Shown: positions 32,326 through 40,667 of the stretch, one piece after another
Position numbering within the stretch: position 1 is the stretch's first letter
Layout: every line of letters begins with the position of its first letter
Source of the DNA: Hydrogenophaga sp. PAMC20947
GTDB taxonomy: Bacteria; Pseudomonadota; Gammaproteobacteria; Burkholderiales; Burkholderiaceae_C
Direction: 5' to 3'
Assembly: GCF_004795855.1 (NCBI RefSeq)
Contig: NZ_CP039252.1
Location: 3,224,001-3,288,000 of the forward strand
DNA: 64,000 nt
Translations under genes and position numbers: made by a program
Notes under the pieces: model-generated
Database searches by the model: none
What the model saw: only the letters and a program-made list of their open reading frames with translations
Told to the model about the DNA's origin: nothing

Positions 32326-35300
32326 TCAAAGTGCTGGCAAACCGGCAAAAAGCTCCACGTTGCCACCGGCTGCGGTGGTGTTGATGGTCAAAGTTTGTTC
32401 GGCACACAGGCGCCACAAACAACCCAGCAAAGGCTCGGTGATCAGGGGCACCACCGCGCCATCGCGGGCGGCCATGTGGCGGTTGAGTTCGGTGCCGTAG
32501 GCGGGCTGGGCCACGATCGCGTCAATGGCTTCGCTGCTGGCCAGGGCCACAGCCCCGGCCTCAAACGGTGTATCCAGCACATGCACGGCTGCGGCCGGAA
32601 GCCCTGCGCTCACCCATTGGCCCAAGGCCTCCCGGACAGCCTCACGGGCTTCGCTCGGCACCGCCACCACCAGGGGGTTGCCACCGGCCAGCGCACCCAA
32701 CCACTGCGCCAAGGTGGCGCTATCCACACGGTCGGAAATGGCGGCCACCACGCCCCGTGGGTGCAGGCGCAGGTCGTTGCTCTCACCCGTGGGGCCCGGC
32801 AGCACGCGATCGGCCAACTGCTGCCTGGCAGCCGCTGCCAGCGGCTTTGCGCCCAGCTTCTCGAGCCAGTCGCACCGCTGCTTCAGCGTGCTCTTCAACC
32901 AACCGCTTTTGCGCACCGCCAAAGCGGGGCTTTGTACGTTCACACCCTGGCCATCGCCGTGCAATTTTTGCGCGGCAGGCACGGCTTGCGATTCGTGCAC
33001 AAAGCGCTGCAGGTAGTGCGGGCCACCCGCCTTGGGGCCTGTGCCTGACAGGCCCTCGCCTCCAAAGGGTTGCACGCCCACCACGGCCCCAATGATGTTG
33101 CGGTTCACATAGATGTTGCCCACATGTGCCGATGCGGCCAAAGCCTGCGCACGGCTGTCGATGCGGGTCTGGATACCCATGGTGAGGCCATAGTTCAGGG
33201 CATTGATGCGCGCAATGAGCTGGGCCGGGTCGCCCGTCCAGCGCACCACTTGCAAGACCGGTCCAAAGATTTCAGCCTTGACCTCGGCGATGTCCTTCAC
33301 TTCGAACATCTGCGGTGAAATCATGTGCGGCTGTTCGCTGGACAGCGCTGCATCCACGGGCACATTCAGCAACGATTTCGCTTCCCCATGCAAGCGCTGG
33401 ACGTGGCGCTGGATGTTGTCAAACGCTTCCTTGTCAATCACCGGGCCCAGGTCGGTGGTGAGGGCGCCCACGCGGCCCACACCCAGCTCTTTGGCGGCGC
33501 CTTCGATCATTTCGATCATGCCGTCGGCCACCGATTCGTGAACGCACAGCAGGCGCAATGCCGAACAGCGCTGCCCGGCACTTCGGAAGGCGCTTTGCAT
33601 CACGGCGTCGGCCACTTGCTCGGGCAAAGCCGAGCTGTCGACCAGCATCACATTGATGCCACCGGTCTCTGCGATCAAGGGTGCCACCGGTCCCTCTTTG
33701 GCCGCCAGTGCGCGCTGGATGATTTTGGCCACTTGCGTAGAGCCTGTGAACACCACGCCCGCCACGCCCGGCTGTGCCACCAGCGCGGCGCCCACAGTCT
33801 CTCCAGGGCCGTGCAGCAACTGCAGCGCGTCGGCGGGAACACCGTTTTCATGCATCAGTTTCACGGCCATCATCGCGATGGCCGGGGTCTGCTCGGCAGG
33901 TTTGGCCAGCACGGTGTTGCCGGTGGCCAAGGCCGCGGCCACCTGGCCACAGAAAATGGCCAATGGGAAATTCCAGGGGCTGATACACACCCAAGGACCC
34001 AGCGCCGAGAGTTGAGGCGAAGGCGCCATGATGCGTTCGGCTTCGTTGGCGTAGTAACGGAAAAAGTCAACGGCCTCACGCACTTCCGAAATCGCATCGG
34101 CCCATGTCTTGAAGGCTTCCTTGACCAGCATGCCGCACAGCTCAGGCAGCTGCGCTTCCATGGCGTCGGCCGTCTTGCGCAAGGCTTGGGCACGCGTAGC
34201 CACCGGCACAACACTCCACGCCTTGAAGGCTTCATGGGATGCCTCAGCCGCTGCGCCGACTTGCGCCACGTCAAAGAAGGGCACGATTGGCACCGTGGTT
34301 TTTTCCAACGCATCCAACAGCGGCCGGCGCATGGACACCACCGCCATGTCCAGGCCCATGCTGTTGCGGCGTGAGGCGCCGAACATGTCGACGGGCAGGG
34401 GCATGGCCGGTTCAGGGCTCAGGCGCAGCGGTGTGTTGAACAAAACATCCATGCTCACGGACTCATCGGCCAACTGGTTGACAAACGAAGAGTTCGCCCC
34501 GTTCTCCAACAAGCGGCGCACCAGATAGGCCAGCAAGTCGCGGTGGGCGCCCACGGGTGCATAGACGCGGCAGCGGATTTTGGAATTCTTCAACACCTCG
34601 CGGTAAACACCCTCACCCATGCCGTGCAGGCGTTGCAATTCAAACGGGAAAGCCACCCCGCCGGAGCCCCGCTCTGCCATCTGAAGAATGGCCGCAATGG
34701 TGCCGGCATTGTGCGTCGCAAATTGCGGAAAAATGACATCGGAAGCCGCAAACAATGCTCGCGCACAGGCGAGGTAGCTGACATCGGTGTGGTGCTTGTG
34801 GGTGAACACCGGGTAGCCCGGCAGACCCAGCTCCTGGGCGCGTTTGATTTCGGCATCCCAATAGGCGCCCTTGACCAAGCGGCACATCAGCTTGACCTTG
34901 TGGCGCCGGGCCATCTGGGTCAGGTGTTCGATCAGCTCGACGGCGCGCGTTTGGTAAGACTGCAAGGCCAGACCGAAGCCTGCCCACTGGGGAACGCGGT
35001 CGGCGACCTGAGCGATCAAGGCTTCGAACACGTCGAGCGAAAGCTCCAGGCGGTCCACTTCTTCCGCATCGATTGTCAGGTTGAGGTTGGCCTTGGCCGC
35101 GGCTTCACACAGCGTCCACACGCGGGGCACAAGCTCGCTCATCACACGCTCGTATTGCAGATCTTCGTAGCGCGGGTGAAGCGCGCTGAGTTTGATGGAG
35201 ATGCCATCGTTGTGCGCCGGCGAGCCGCTCGCATTGGCCGTGCGCGCGATGGCGGCAATGGCATGCTGGTAACTGGCCAGGTAGCGCAGGGCGTCGGCAT

Positions 35301-35883
35301 CGGTGCGAGCACCTTCGCCCAGCATGTCGTAGCTGAACCCAAGATTGGGTTGTTTCTTGCGCGCTGCGGTGGCTTCTTTCATCCCCTCTTCGATGGTCTG
35401 TCCCAACACAAACTGGCGCCCCAGCAACTGCACCGCGCGCAGCGTGGCGGCCACCACCGACTTGGCGCCCATCTTGGTCATCAGGCTGGACTCTCCTTCC
35501 GAGCCGGGCAAGAATTTTTTGGACAATGCAATGGCCGACGACGACAGCCGCGCCATGGTCGAGTCCGCCGCCCCGTCAAAGTCGGCGCGCCCCAATTGAT
35601 CGGCTGTCAGCGCGACAGCGGTTTCGGTATCGGGCACTCGCAACAATGCCTCTGCCAGCCGCATCAGGGCCAGGCCCTCAGCACTGGAGATAGGGTATTC
35701 CTTGAGCAAGCTCTCCATCGCCCAGAAAGGGGGCGGGTTCTTGCGCACCGATTGCACCCAGGGCGTGGCCATCTGGGCTGCTGCTGCCCAGTCCATCGCC
35801 CCCTCCAACGCCAGCAAGCGGCTGGACAACACGCCATGCTCTGGCAAATAAGGGAAGGGCAAACGGTCAACTTGGCGGGACAT
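32326..35883 (-). CDS. putA: Bifunctional PutA, proline dehydrogenase and P5C dehydrogenase
   Basis: 1185 residues. The proline dehydrogenase barrel runs from about residue 170 to 470 (V-K-G-A-Y-W-D-A-E-I-K near 355, and the Y-A-P-V-G-A-H-R-D region near 435). The aldehyde dehydrogenase domain starts at about 540, with P-W-N-F-P-L-A, F-T-G-S-T, E-T-G-G-I-N (about 745) and the catalytic Cys in S-A-G-Q-R-C-S (about 780). A further ALDH-like C-terminal domain follows from about 1020. FAD- and NAD-dependent, it converts proline to glutamate. There is no ribbon-helix-helix at the N terminus, so unlike E. coli PutA it should not regulate itself. Its regulator is the divergent Lrp gene. Confidence 0.95.
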   Translation of the reverse strand: MSRQVDRLPFPYLPEHGVLSSRLLALEGAMDWAAAAQMATPWVQSVRKNPPPFWAMESLLKEYPISSAEGLALMRLAEALLRVPDTETAVALTADQLGRADFDGAADSTMARLSSSAIALSKKFLPGSEGESSLMTKMGAKSVVAATLRAVQLLGRQFVLGQTIEEGMKEATAARKKQPNLGFSYDMLGEGARTDADALRYLASYQHAIAAIARTANASGSPAHNDGISIKLSALHPRYEDLQYERVMSELVPRVWTLCEAAAKANLNLTIDAEEVDRLELSLDVFEALIAQVADRVPQWAGFGLALQSYQTRAVELIEHLTQMARRHKVKLMCRLVKGAYWDAEIKRAQELGLPGYPVFTHKHHTDVSYLACARALFAASDVIFPQFATHNAGTIAAILQMAERGSGGVAFPFELQRLHGMGEGVYREVLKNSKIRCRVYAPVGAHRDLLAYLVRRLLENGANSSFVNQLADESVSMDVLFNTPLRLSPEPAMPLPVDMFGASRRNSMGLDMAVVSMRRPLLDALEKTTVPIVPFFDVAQVGAAAEASHEAFKAWSVVPVATRAQALRKTADAMEAQLPELCGMLVKEAFKTWADAISEVREAVDFFRYYANEAERIMAPSPQLSALGPWVCISPWNFPLAIFCGQVAAALATGNTVLAKPAEQTPAIAMMAVKLMHENGVPADALQLLHGPGETVGAALVAQPGVAGVVFTGSTQVAKIIQRALAAKEGPVAPLIAETGGINVMLVDSSALPEQVADAVMQSAFRSAGQRCSALRLLCVHESVADGMIEMIEGAAKELGVGRVGALTTDLGPVIDKEAFDNIQRHVQRLHGEAKSLLNVPVDAALSSEQPHMISPQMFEVKDIAEVKAEIFGPVLQVVRWTGDPAQLIARINALNYGLTMGIQTRIDSRAQALAASAHVGNIYVNRNIIGAVVGVQPFGGEGLSGTGPKAGGPHYLQRFVHESQAVPAAQKLHGDGQGVNVQSPALAVRKSGWLKSTLKQRCDWLEKLGAKPLAAAARQQLADRVLPGPTGESNDLRLHPRGVVAAISDRVDSATLAQWLGALAGGNPLVVAVPSEAREAVREALGQWVSAGLPAAAVHVLDTPFEAGAVALASSEAIDAIVAQPAYGTELNRHMAARDGAVVPLITEPLLGCLWRLCAEQTLTINTTAAGGNVELFAGLPAL

Positions 35884-35908
35884 AGAAGCTCCTGGTTGGC
35901 GGCTGATT

Positions 35909-35953
35909 GGTGAATATCGAGATGATCTAGCTTTATTCGGTGAATAATTCACC
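35909..35953. promoter_or_regulatory. Candidate Lrp-type operators between putA and its regulator
   Basis: GGTGAATAATTCACC is a perfect 15-base palindrome at 35939-35953. GGTGAAT occurs again at 35909-35915, exactly 30 bases before it, which is close to three helix turns. Lrp-type octamers bind such phased sites. The region is AT-rich and holds the promoters of both divergent genes. Confidence 0.65.
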
Positions 35954-35987
35954 AATATTTCAGAAATAGCGAAACAATCCACTACCC

Positions 35988-36476
35988 ATGAACACAACCA
36001 CCGCTCCACCTGGCTTGGTTGGGCTCGACCGCATCGACTTGCGCATCCTCTCGGTGCTCCAGACGGACGGCCGCATTGCCAACCTGAAGCTGGCCGAAGC
36101 CGTGGCGCTGTCCCCCACTGCGGTGCTGGCCCGCACCCAGCGCCTGCAGCGCGATGGCTACATCCTAGGGTACGAAGCCCGCCTGAATCCGCTCAAACTC
36201 GGTTTGGGCATGACGGTTTTTATCGAGGTGCTGCTGGACCGCACCACCCAGAATGTGTTCGAAGCATTCAAGGCGGCCGTGCAGGTGCGCAGGGAAATCA
36301 TGGAATGCCACATGGTGGCCGGTGGCTTCGACTACCTGCTCAAAACCCGCATGGCCGACATGGATGCTTACCGGGCGTTCGCCGGTAGCGTCTTGTGGCA
36401 ACTGCCCGGGGTGCGCGAAACCCGGACCTACGCCGTGATTGAAGAGGTTAAAAGCTCGTCGCAGCTGCCACTTTGA
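35988..36476 (+). CDS. Lrp/AsnC-family regulator of putA
   Basis: 162 residues. The N-terminal HTH is visible (L-D-R-I-D-L-R-I-L-S-V-L-Q-T-D-G-R, A-E-A-V-A-L-S-P-T-A-V-L-A-R-T-Q-R-L), then the RAM ligand domain (F-I-E-V-L-L-D-R, then M-V-A-G-G-F-D-Y-L-L-K-T-R). It is divergent from putA and shares the palindromic region. The likely role is activation or repression of proline catabolism in response to proline (PutR-like). Inferred from position. Confidence 0.9.
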   Translation: MNTTTAPPGLVGLDRIDLRILSVLQTDGRIANLKLAEAVALSPTAVLARTQRLQRDGYILGYEARLNPLKLGLGMTVFIEVLLDRTTQNVFEAFKAAVQVRREIMECHMVAGGFDYLLKTRMADMDAYRAFAGSVLWQLPGVRETRTYAVIEEVKSSSQLPL

Positions 36477-36531
36477 CAAACCGCGCCGCCTTGACAAAAA
36501 TGGCGCTACCCGACACCACAGGAGGAACACC

Positions 36532-37095
36532 TTGATCACAAAACGCACACGCCCTCACGCTCTCGCCATCCTGACACTTTTGGTCGCAATCTCGGCGCCG
36601 GCACTGGCCCAGAGTGTCCTGCCCGGCTTGTGGGCCATTGAAAACAAGGTCGGCGGCAACCCGGAAATGGAAAAGGCCATGGCACAGATGCAGGCCCAAC
36701 TCGCCGCCATGCCGCCTGCGCAACGCAAACAAATGGAAGCCATCATGGGCAAGAGTGGTGTCAGCATGGCCTCCAGCGGCGCCATGTCGGTCAAAGTCTG
36801 CATGACCGCCGAGATGGTCGAGCGCCAGCAATTGCCCACCCGGACCCAGGGTGACTGCACCAGCAAGATCGATTCGCGCTCCGGCAACACGCTGAAGATC
36901 AGCTTCACCTGCAGCAACCCCGTGTCCAGCGGGCAAGGCATCTACACCTTTGATGGCGACAAGGCCTACACCATGAAAATGGCCATCAAGAGCCAGGAAG
37001 GTGGCCAGACGCGCAACATGACCATGGACGCCAAGGGCCAATGGCTGTCCGCCGATTGCGGCAGCGTCAAACCCGTCACCTTGCCCACGCAGTAA
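36532..37095 (+). CDS. DUF3617 periplasmic protein (TTG start)
   Basis: 187 residues. The N terminus carries a signal peptide (H-A-L-A-I-L-T-L-L-V, cut after A-L-A). The rest has the DUF3617 pattern: L-P-G-L-W-A-I-E at about residue 30, a methionine-rich helical stretch (M-E-K-A-M-A-Q-M-Q-A), then V-C-M-T-A-E-M and cysteine pair, and F-T-C-S-N-P. Function unknown; the Met-rich part might bind metal. AGGAGG at 36520-36525 lies seven bases before the TTG at 36532 and clearly sets this non-ATG start. Confidence 0.82.
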   Translation: MITKRTRPHALAILTLLVAISAPALAQSVLPGLWAIENKVGGNPEMEKAMAQMQAQLAAMPPAQRKQMEAIMGKSGVSMASSGAMSVKVCMTAEMVERQQLPTRTQGDCTSKIDSRSGNTLKISFTCSNPVSSGQGIYTFDGDKAYTMKMAIKSQEGGQTRNMTMDAKGQWLSADCGSVKPVTLPTQ

Positions 37096-37133
37096 GGGAC
37101 CCGGTGCCGCAGGGCCAATGCCCGCGCGCCACC

Positions 37134-37841
37134 TCAGCCCTTGGGCGGTCGTGTGCCGAAAACTCCCCGGCCCACACGCACCATCGTCGCACCGGCCGCC
37201 ACAGCGGCGTCCAGGTCATCGCTCATCCCCATGGACAGCGTGTCCACGCCGCTGCCCATTTGCCGTTGCAAATCGTCAAAGACCGCCTTGCAGCGCATGA
37301 ACAAGGCCCGCTGAGCCTCAAAGCCCGGCTCAGGCTCGGGGATACACATCAGGCCGCGCAACGTCAGGCGGGGCAACTCGGCCACCGCCGCGGCCAGCGC
37401 GGGCAGTTCGGCCGGCGTCACGCCAGACTTGTTGCTGCCCCCGTCCACATTGACCTGCAAGCACACCTGCAGGGGTGGCAAACCTTCCGGCCGTTGCTCG
37501 TTCAGGCGCTGGGCAATTTTCAAGCGATCCACGGACTGCACCCAGTCAAAGTGTTCGGCCACCAGACGCGTCTTGTTGCTCTGGATAGGCCCGATGCAGT
37601 GCCACTCCAGCGCGACCCCGGGGTGGCTGGCGCGCAGGGCCAATATCTTGTCCACCCCTTCCTGGATGTAGTTTTCGCCAAACGCACGCTGCCCCACCGC
37701 CACCGCTTCGGCCACGGCGTCGGCGCCGAAAGTCTTGGAGACCGCCAGCAGGGTGACAGCCGTCACATCGCGTCCCGCCGTTTGGCACGCAAGCGCCACC
37801 CTCTGACGCTGGGCTTGGAGATTGTCTTCAATCGTCGTCAT
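37134..37841 (-). CDS. yggS: YggS/PROSC-type PLP homeostasis protein
   Basis: 235-residue pyridoxal-phosphate-binding protein of the YBL036C/YggS group. It is a single alanine-racemase-like barrel: V-S-K-T-F-G carries the PLP-lysine (about residue 35), F-G-E-N-Y-I-Q-E-G (about 55), W-H-C-I-G-P-I-Q-S-N-K (about 81), M-G-M-S-D-D-L (about 205) and G-R-G-V-F-G-T-R at the end. It controls free PLP and amino acid balance; no racemase activity is expected. A GTG start at 37847 adds two residues. It is divergent from pilT, as often in betaproteobacteria. Confidence 0.93.
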   Translation of the reverse strand: MTTIEDNLQAQRQRVALACQTAGRDVTAVTLLAVSKTFGADAVAEAVAVGQRAFGENYIQEGVDKILALRASHPGVALEWHCIGPIQSNKTRLVAEHFDWVQSVDRLKIAQRLNEQRPEGLPPLQVCLQVNVDGGSNKSGVTPAELPALAAAVAELPRLTLRGLMCIPEPEPGFEAQRALFMRCKAVFDDLQRQMGSGVDTLSMGMSDDLDAAVAAGATMVRVGRGVFGTRPPKG

Positions 37842-37879
37842 AATCACTTAGTTACACCAACATTGCATGGGAACCCGGG

Positions 37880-38923
37880 ATGGACATCACGCAACTGCTC
37901 GCCTTCAGCGTCAAGAACAAAGCATCGGATTTGCACCTCTCGGCAGGCCTGCCGCCCATGATACGGGTGCACGGAGACGTGCGCCGGATCAACGTCGAAC
38001 CGCTGGACCACAAAGGTGTCCACAGCATGGTGTACGACATCATGAACGACAGTCAGCGCAAGCAATACGAAGAGTTCCTGGAGTGCGATTTCTCGTTTGA
38101 AATCGAAGGTCTGTCGCGTTTTCGCGTCAATGCGTTCAACCACAACCGCGGCGCCGGCGCGGTGTTTCGAACCATTCCGAGCAAAATCCTGTCACTGGAG
38201 CAGCTCAACGCCCCCAAGATTTTCGGCGACCTCGCGCTGCGTCCACGCGGCATGGTGCTGGTCACGGGCCCGACCGGCTCGGGCAAATCGACCACGCTGG
38301 CCGCCATGGTCAACCACCTGAACGAGACCGAGTACGGCCACATTCTGACCGTGGAAGACCCGGTCGAATTCGTGCACGAGTCCAAGAAGTGCCTGATCAA
38401 CCAACGCGAAGTCGGTCCACACACCCTGTCCTTTGCCAACGCCCTGCGCTCGGCCCTGCGGGAAGATCCCGACGCCATTCTGGTGGGTGAGATGCGCGAT
38501 CTGGAAACCATTCGACTGGCCATGACGGCCGCGGAAACCGGTCACCTCGTGTTCGGCACGCTGCACACCTCCAGCGCTGCCAAAACCATTGACCGCATCA
38601 TTGACGTGTTCCCGGCAGAAGAAAAAGACATGGTGCGCGCCATGTTGTCGGAATCGCTGGTAGCGGTGATCTCACAAACCCTGTGCAAGGTGAAAGATGG
38701 CAGCGGCCGGGTCGCAGCGCACGAAATCATGATCGGCACCAGCGCCATCCGAAACCTCATCCGTGAGGCCAAGGTCGCGCAGATGTACTCGGCTATCCAG
38801 ACCGGCAACAGTGTGGGCATGCAGACACTGGACCAGAATCTCTCGGAGCTCGTCAGACGCAACCTGATCAGCCCGGCCGAGGCCCGCAGCAAGGCCAAGA
38901 TTCCGGACAACTTCCCTGGGTAG
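37880..38923 (+). CDS. pilT: Type IV pilus retraction ATPase PilT
   Basis: 347 residues. Hexameric cytosolic ATPase that depolymerises type IV pili for twitching. It shows the PAS-like N-terminal domain, Walker A G-P-T-G-S-G-K-S-T (129-137), the Asp box V-E-D-P-V-E-F, Walker B V-G-E-M-R-D-L-E-T, and the His boxes with A-E-T-G-H-L-V-F-G-T-L-H-T. The conserved C-terminal A-I-R-N-L-I-R-E-A-K motif required for retraction is present. Followed by pilU 144 bases downstream with a structured repeat between. Confidence 0.97.
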   Translation: MDITQLLAFSVKNKASDLHLSAGLPPMIRVHGDVRRINVEPLDHKGVHSMVYDIMNDSQRKQYEEFLECDFSFEIEGLSRFRVNAFNHNRGAGAVFRTIPSKILSLEQLNAPKIFGDLALRPRGMVLVTGPTGSGKSTTLAAMVNHLNETEYGHILTVEDPVEFVHESKKCLINQREVGPHTLSFANALRSALREDPDAILVGEMRDLETIRLAMTAAETGHLVFGTLHTSSAAKTIDRIIDVFPAEEKDMVRAMLSESLVAVISQTLCKVKDGSGRVAAHEIMIGTSAIRNLIREAKVAQMYSAIQTGNSVGMQTLDQNLSELVRRNLISPAEARSKAKIPDNFPG

Positions 38924-38965
38924 AAGCCCACCCCTGCGCCCAGCCTGCCGCGCGGCCTGTCACCC

Positions 38966-39015
38966 CCCCCAAGGGGGCAGCGCTGGCAGCCCGGCAAAGC
39001 CGGTTTTGTGGCGCT
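38966..39015. repeat. Structured intergenic repeat, copy 2
   Basis: C-run and AGGGGG head (38963-38977), outer stem AGCGC/GCGCT (38979-38983 with 39011-39015), inner stem CCGGC-AAA-GCCGG (38991-39003). It lies between pilT and pilU. Confidence 0.72.
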
Positions 39016-39067
39016 CTGAATGGGGACAGTTCGTGTCCCTCGTATTGAATTGAGAAGGTAGGACTCC

Positions 39068-40204
39068 ATGGAACGCGATCAGGCATCAAAATTCATCAAT
39101 GATCTGCTCAAGCTGATGGTCAGCAGGGGTGGCAGTGATCTGTTCCTGACCGCGGAATTCCCGCCCGCCATCAAGGTCGACGGCAAGGTGGTGAAGGTGT
39201 CTCCCCAGCCCCTCAACGCGGTGCACACCCTGTCGCTGGCGCGCGCCATCATGAACGACAAGCAGGCGGCGGAATTCGAGCGCACCAAGGAGTGCAACTT
39301 CGCCATTTCGCCACCCACCGTGGGTCGCTTCCGGGTCAGCGCCTTCATCCAGCAAGGCAAGGTCGGCATGGTGTTGCGGACCATTCCCGCCACGCTGCCC
39401 ACCATCGACAAACTGGGGCTGCCCCAGGTATTGAAAGACGTGTCGCTGAGCAAGCGCGGTCTGTGCATTCTGGTGGGCGCCACAGGCTCAGGCAAGTCCA
39501 CGTCGCTGGCGGCCATGGTCGACTGGCGCAACGAACACACCTTCGGCCATATCATCACCATCGAAGACCCGGTCGAATTTGTGCATCCCCACAAAAACTG
39601 CGTGGTGACCCAGCGCGAAGTGGGACTGGACACCGACAACTGGGAAGCGGCTCTGCACAACACGCTGCGCCAGGCACCCGACGTGATCTTGATGGGCGAG
39701 ATCCGCACCCGGGAAACCATGGAACATGCGATCCAGTTCTCGGAAACCGGTCACCTCTGCCTGGCCACCCTGCACGCCAACAGCGCCAACCAGGCGCTGG
39801 ACCGCATCATCAACTTCTTCCCCGAAGAGCGCCGCCCGCAACTGCTGATGGACCTGTCGCTCAACTTGCGCGCGCTGGTTTCCCAGCGGCTGGTGCCGCG
39901 CCAGGACAACAAAGGGCGTTTCGCAGCGGTGGAGATCATGTTGAACTCTCCCCTGATTTCCGACCTGATCTTCAAAGGCGAAGTGGCCGAGATCAAGGAG
40001 ATCATGAAGAAGAGCACCCAGATGGGCATGCAGACCTTCGACCAGGCCTTGTTCCACGCGTTTGAAGCCAATCTCATCACGCTGGAAGACGCTCTGCGCA
40101 ACGCCGATTCGCTCAACGACCTGCGCCTGCAGATCAAGCTCAACAGCCAGCGTGCCAAAACACAGGATCTGGCGGCGGGCACCGAGCACCTGACTATCGT
40201 CTGA
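39068..40204 (+). CDS. pilU: PilT-like ATPase PilU
   Basis: 378 residues, paralogue of PilT (about 40 percent alike by eye). Walker A is G-A-T-G-S-G-K-S-T (137-145) and the Walker B region is M-G-E-I-R-T-R-E-T; the Asp and His boxes are kept (I-E-D-P-V-E-F-V-H, then E-T-G-H-L-C-L-A-T-L-H). PilU assists PilT in retraction, especially under load. It is longer than PilT at the C terminus, as is usual for PilU. Starts 144 bases after pilT and is followed by two more repeat copies. Confidence 0.96.
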   Translation: MERDQASKFINDLLKLMVSRGGSDLFLTAEFPPAIKVDGKVVKVSPQPLNAVHTLSLARAIMNDKQAAEFERTKECNFAISPPTVGRFRVSAFIQQGKVGMVLRTIPATLPTIDKLGLPQVLKDVSLSKRGLCILVGATGSGKSTSLAAMVDWRNEHTFGHIITIEDPVEFVHPHKNCVVTQREVGLDTDNWEAALHNTLRQAPDVILMGEIRTRETMEHAIQFSETGHLCLATLHANSANQALDRIINFFPEERRPQLLMDLSLNLRALVSQRLVPRQDNKGRFAAVEIMLNSPLISDLIFKGEVAEIKEIMKKSTQMGMQTFDQALFHAFEANLITLEDALRNADSLNDLRLQIKLNSQRAKTQDLAAGTEHLTIV

Positions 40205-40230
40205 CCCCCCCGCGCCGGCTTCGCCGTCAC

Positions 40231-40278
40231 CCCCCAGGGGGCAACGCTGGCAGACCGGCAGAGCCGGACCCGCGGCGT
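40231..40278. repeat. Structured intergenic repeat, copy 3
   Basis: Head CCCCC-A-GGGGG (40231-40241), outer stem ACGC/GCGT (40244-40247 with 40275-40278), inner stem CCGGC-AGA-GCCGG (40255-40267). It follows pilU. Confidence 0.7.
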
Positions 40279-40323
40279 GAATGAGACCCACCCCCATCGC
40301 TGCTCACTGCGTGTGCAGCTCCG

Positions 40324-40373
40324 CCCCTCTAGGGGCAACGCTGGTCGACTGGCAAAGCCAGATCGACGGCGTT
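40324..40373. repeat. Structured intergenic repeat, copy 4
   Basis: Head CCCCTCTAGGGG (40324-40335), outer stem AACGC/GCGTT (40337-40341 with 40369-40373), a second stem GTCGA/TCGAC (40344-40348 with 40363-40367) and inner stem CTGGC-AAA-GCCAG (40349-40361). The inner stem differs from the other copies by a paired C-to-T and G-to-A change. Confidence 0.72.
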
Positions 40374-40667
40374 CTGGGCTTTTGAGGCACGACTCTCCGG
40401 AGAATGGGTACGCCTCTTCGGATTCCGGACTTGCGTCTGCCGTGTGGCCGGAATGAGCAGCGAAGCAGCGAACGGATCAAGGAGGGCGGTGTCTGAGCCC
40501 GTTCGATGCGAGCAGCGCAAGGAACCCCCAAGGGAACCGGACTTCGGCTCGCCTTTTCTTTGGGCGAGGCAGTAGAAAATCACTCGCCCGCCGGGGTGAA
40601 ACACGGCTCGCCATGCTTGAAGCCCCACTTCAACCGCGCAAAAGAAAACTGACGGAGAATAAAGGCC
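40374..40667. other. Intergenic Comamonadaceae-type element, no gene
   Basis: No gene. The stretch near 40450-40600 (with AGCAGCGAAGCAGCGAACGG, CCGGACTTCGGCTCGCC and GGGCGAGGCAGT) resembles, from memory, a dispersed intergenic sequence of Comamonadaceae that often yields false proteins with R-A-A-R-N-P-Q-G-N-R. That resemblance is recalled, not tested. The AT-rich bases at 40570-40660 probably contain the promoter of the dehydrogenase gene, and ACGGAGA (40651-40657) is its ribosome site. Confidence 0.45.
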
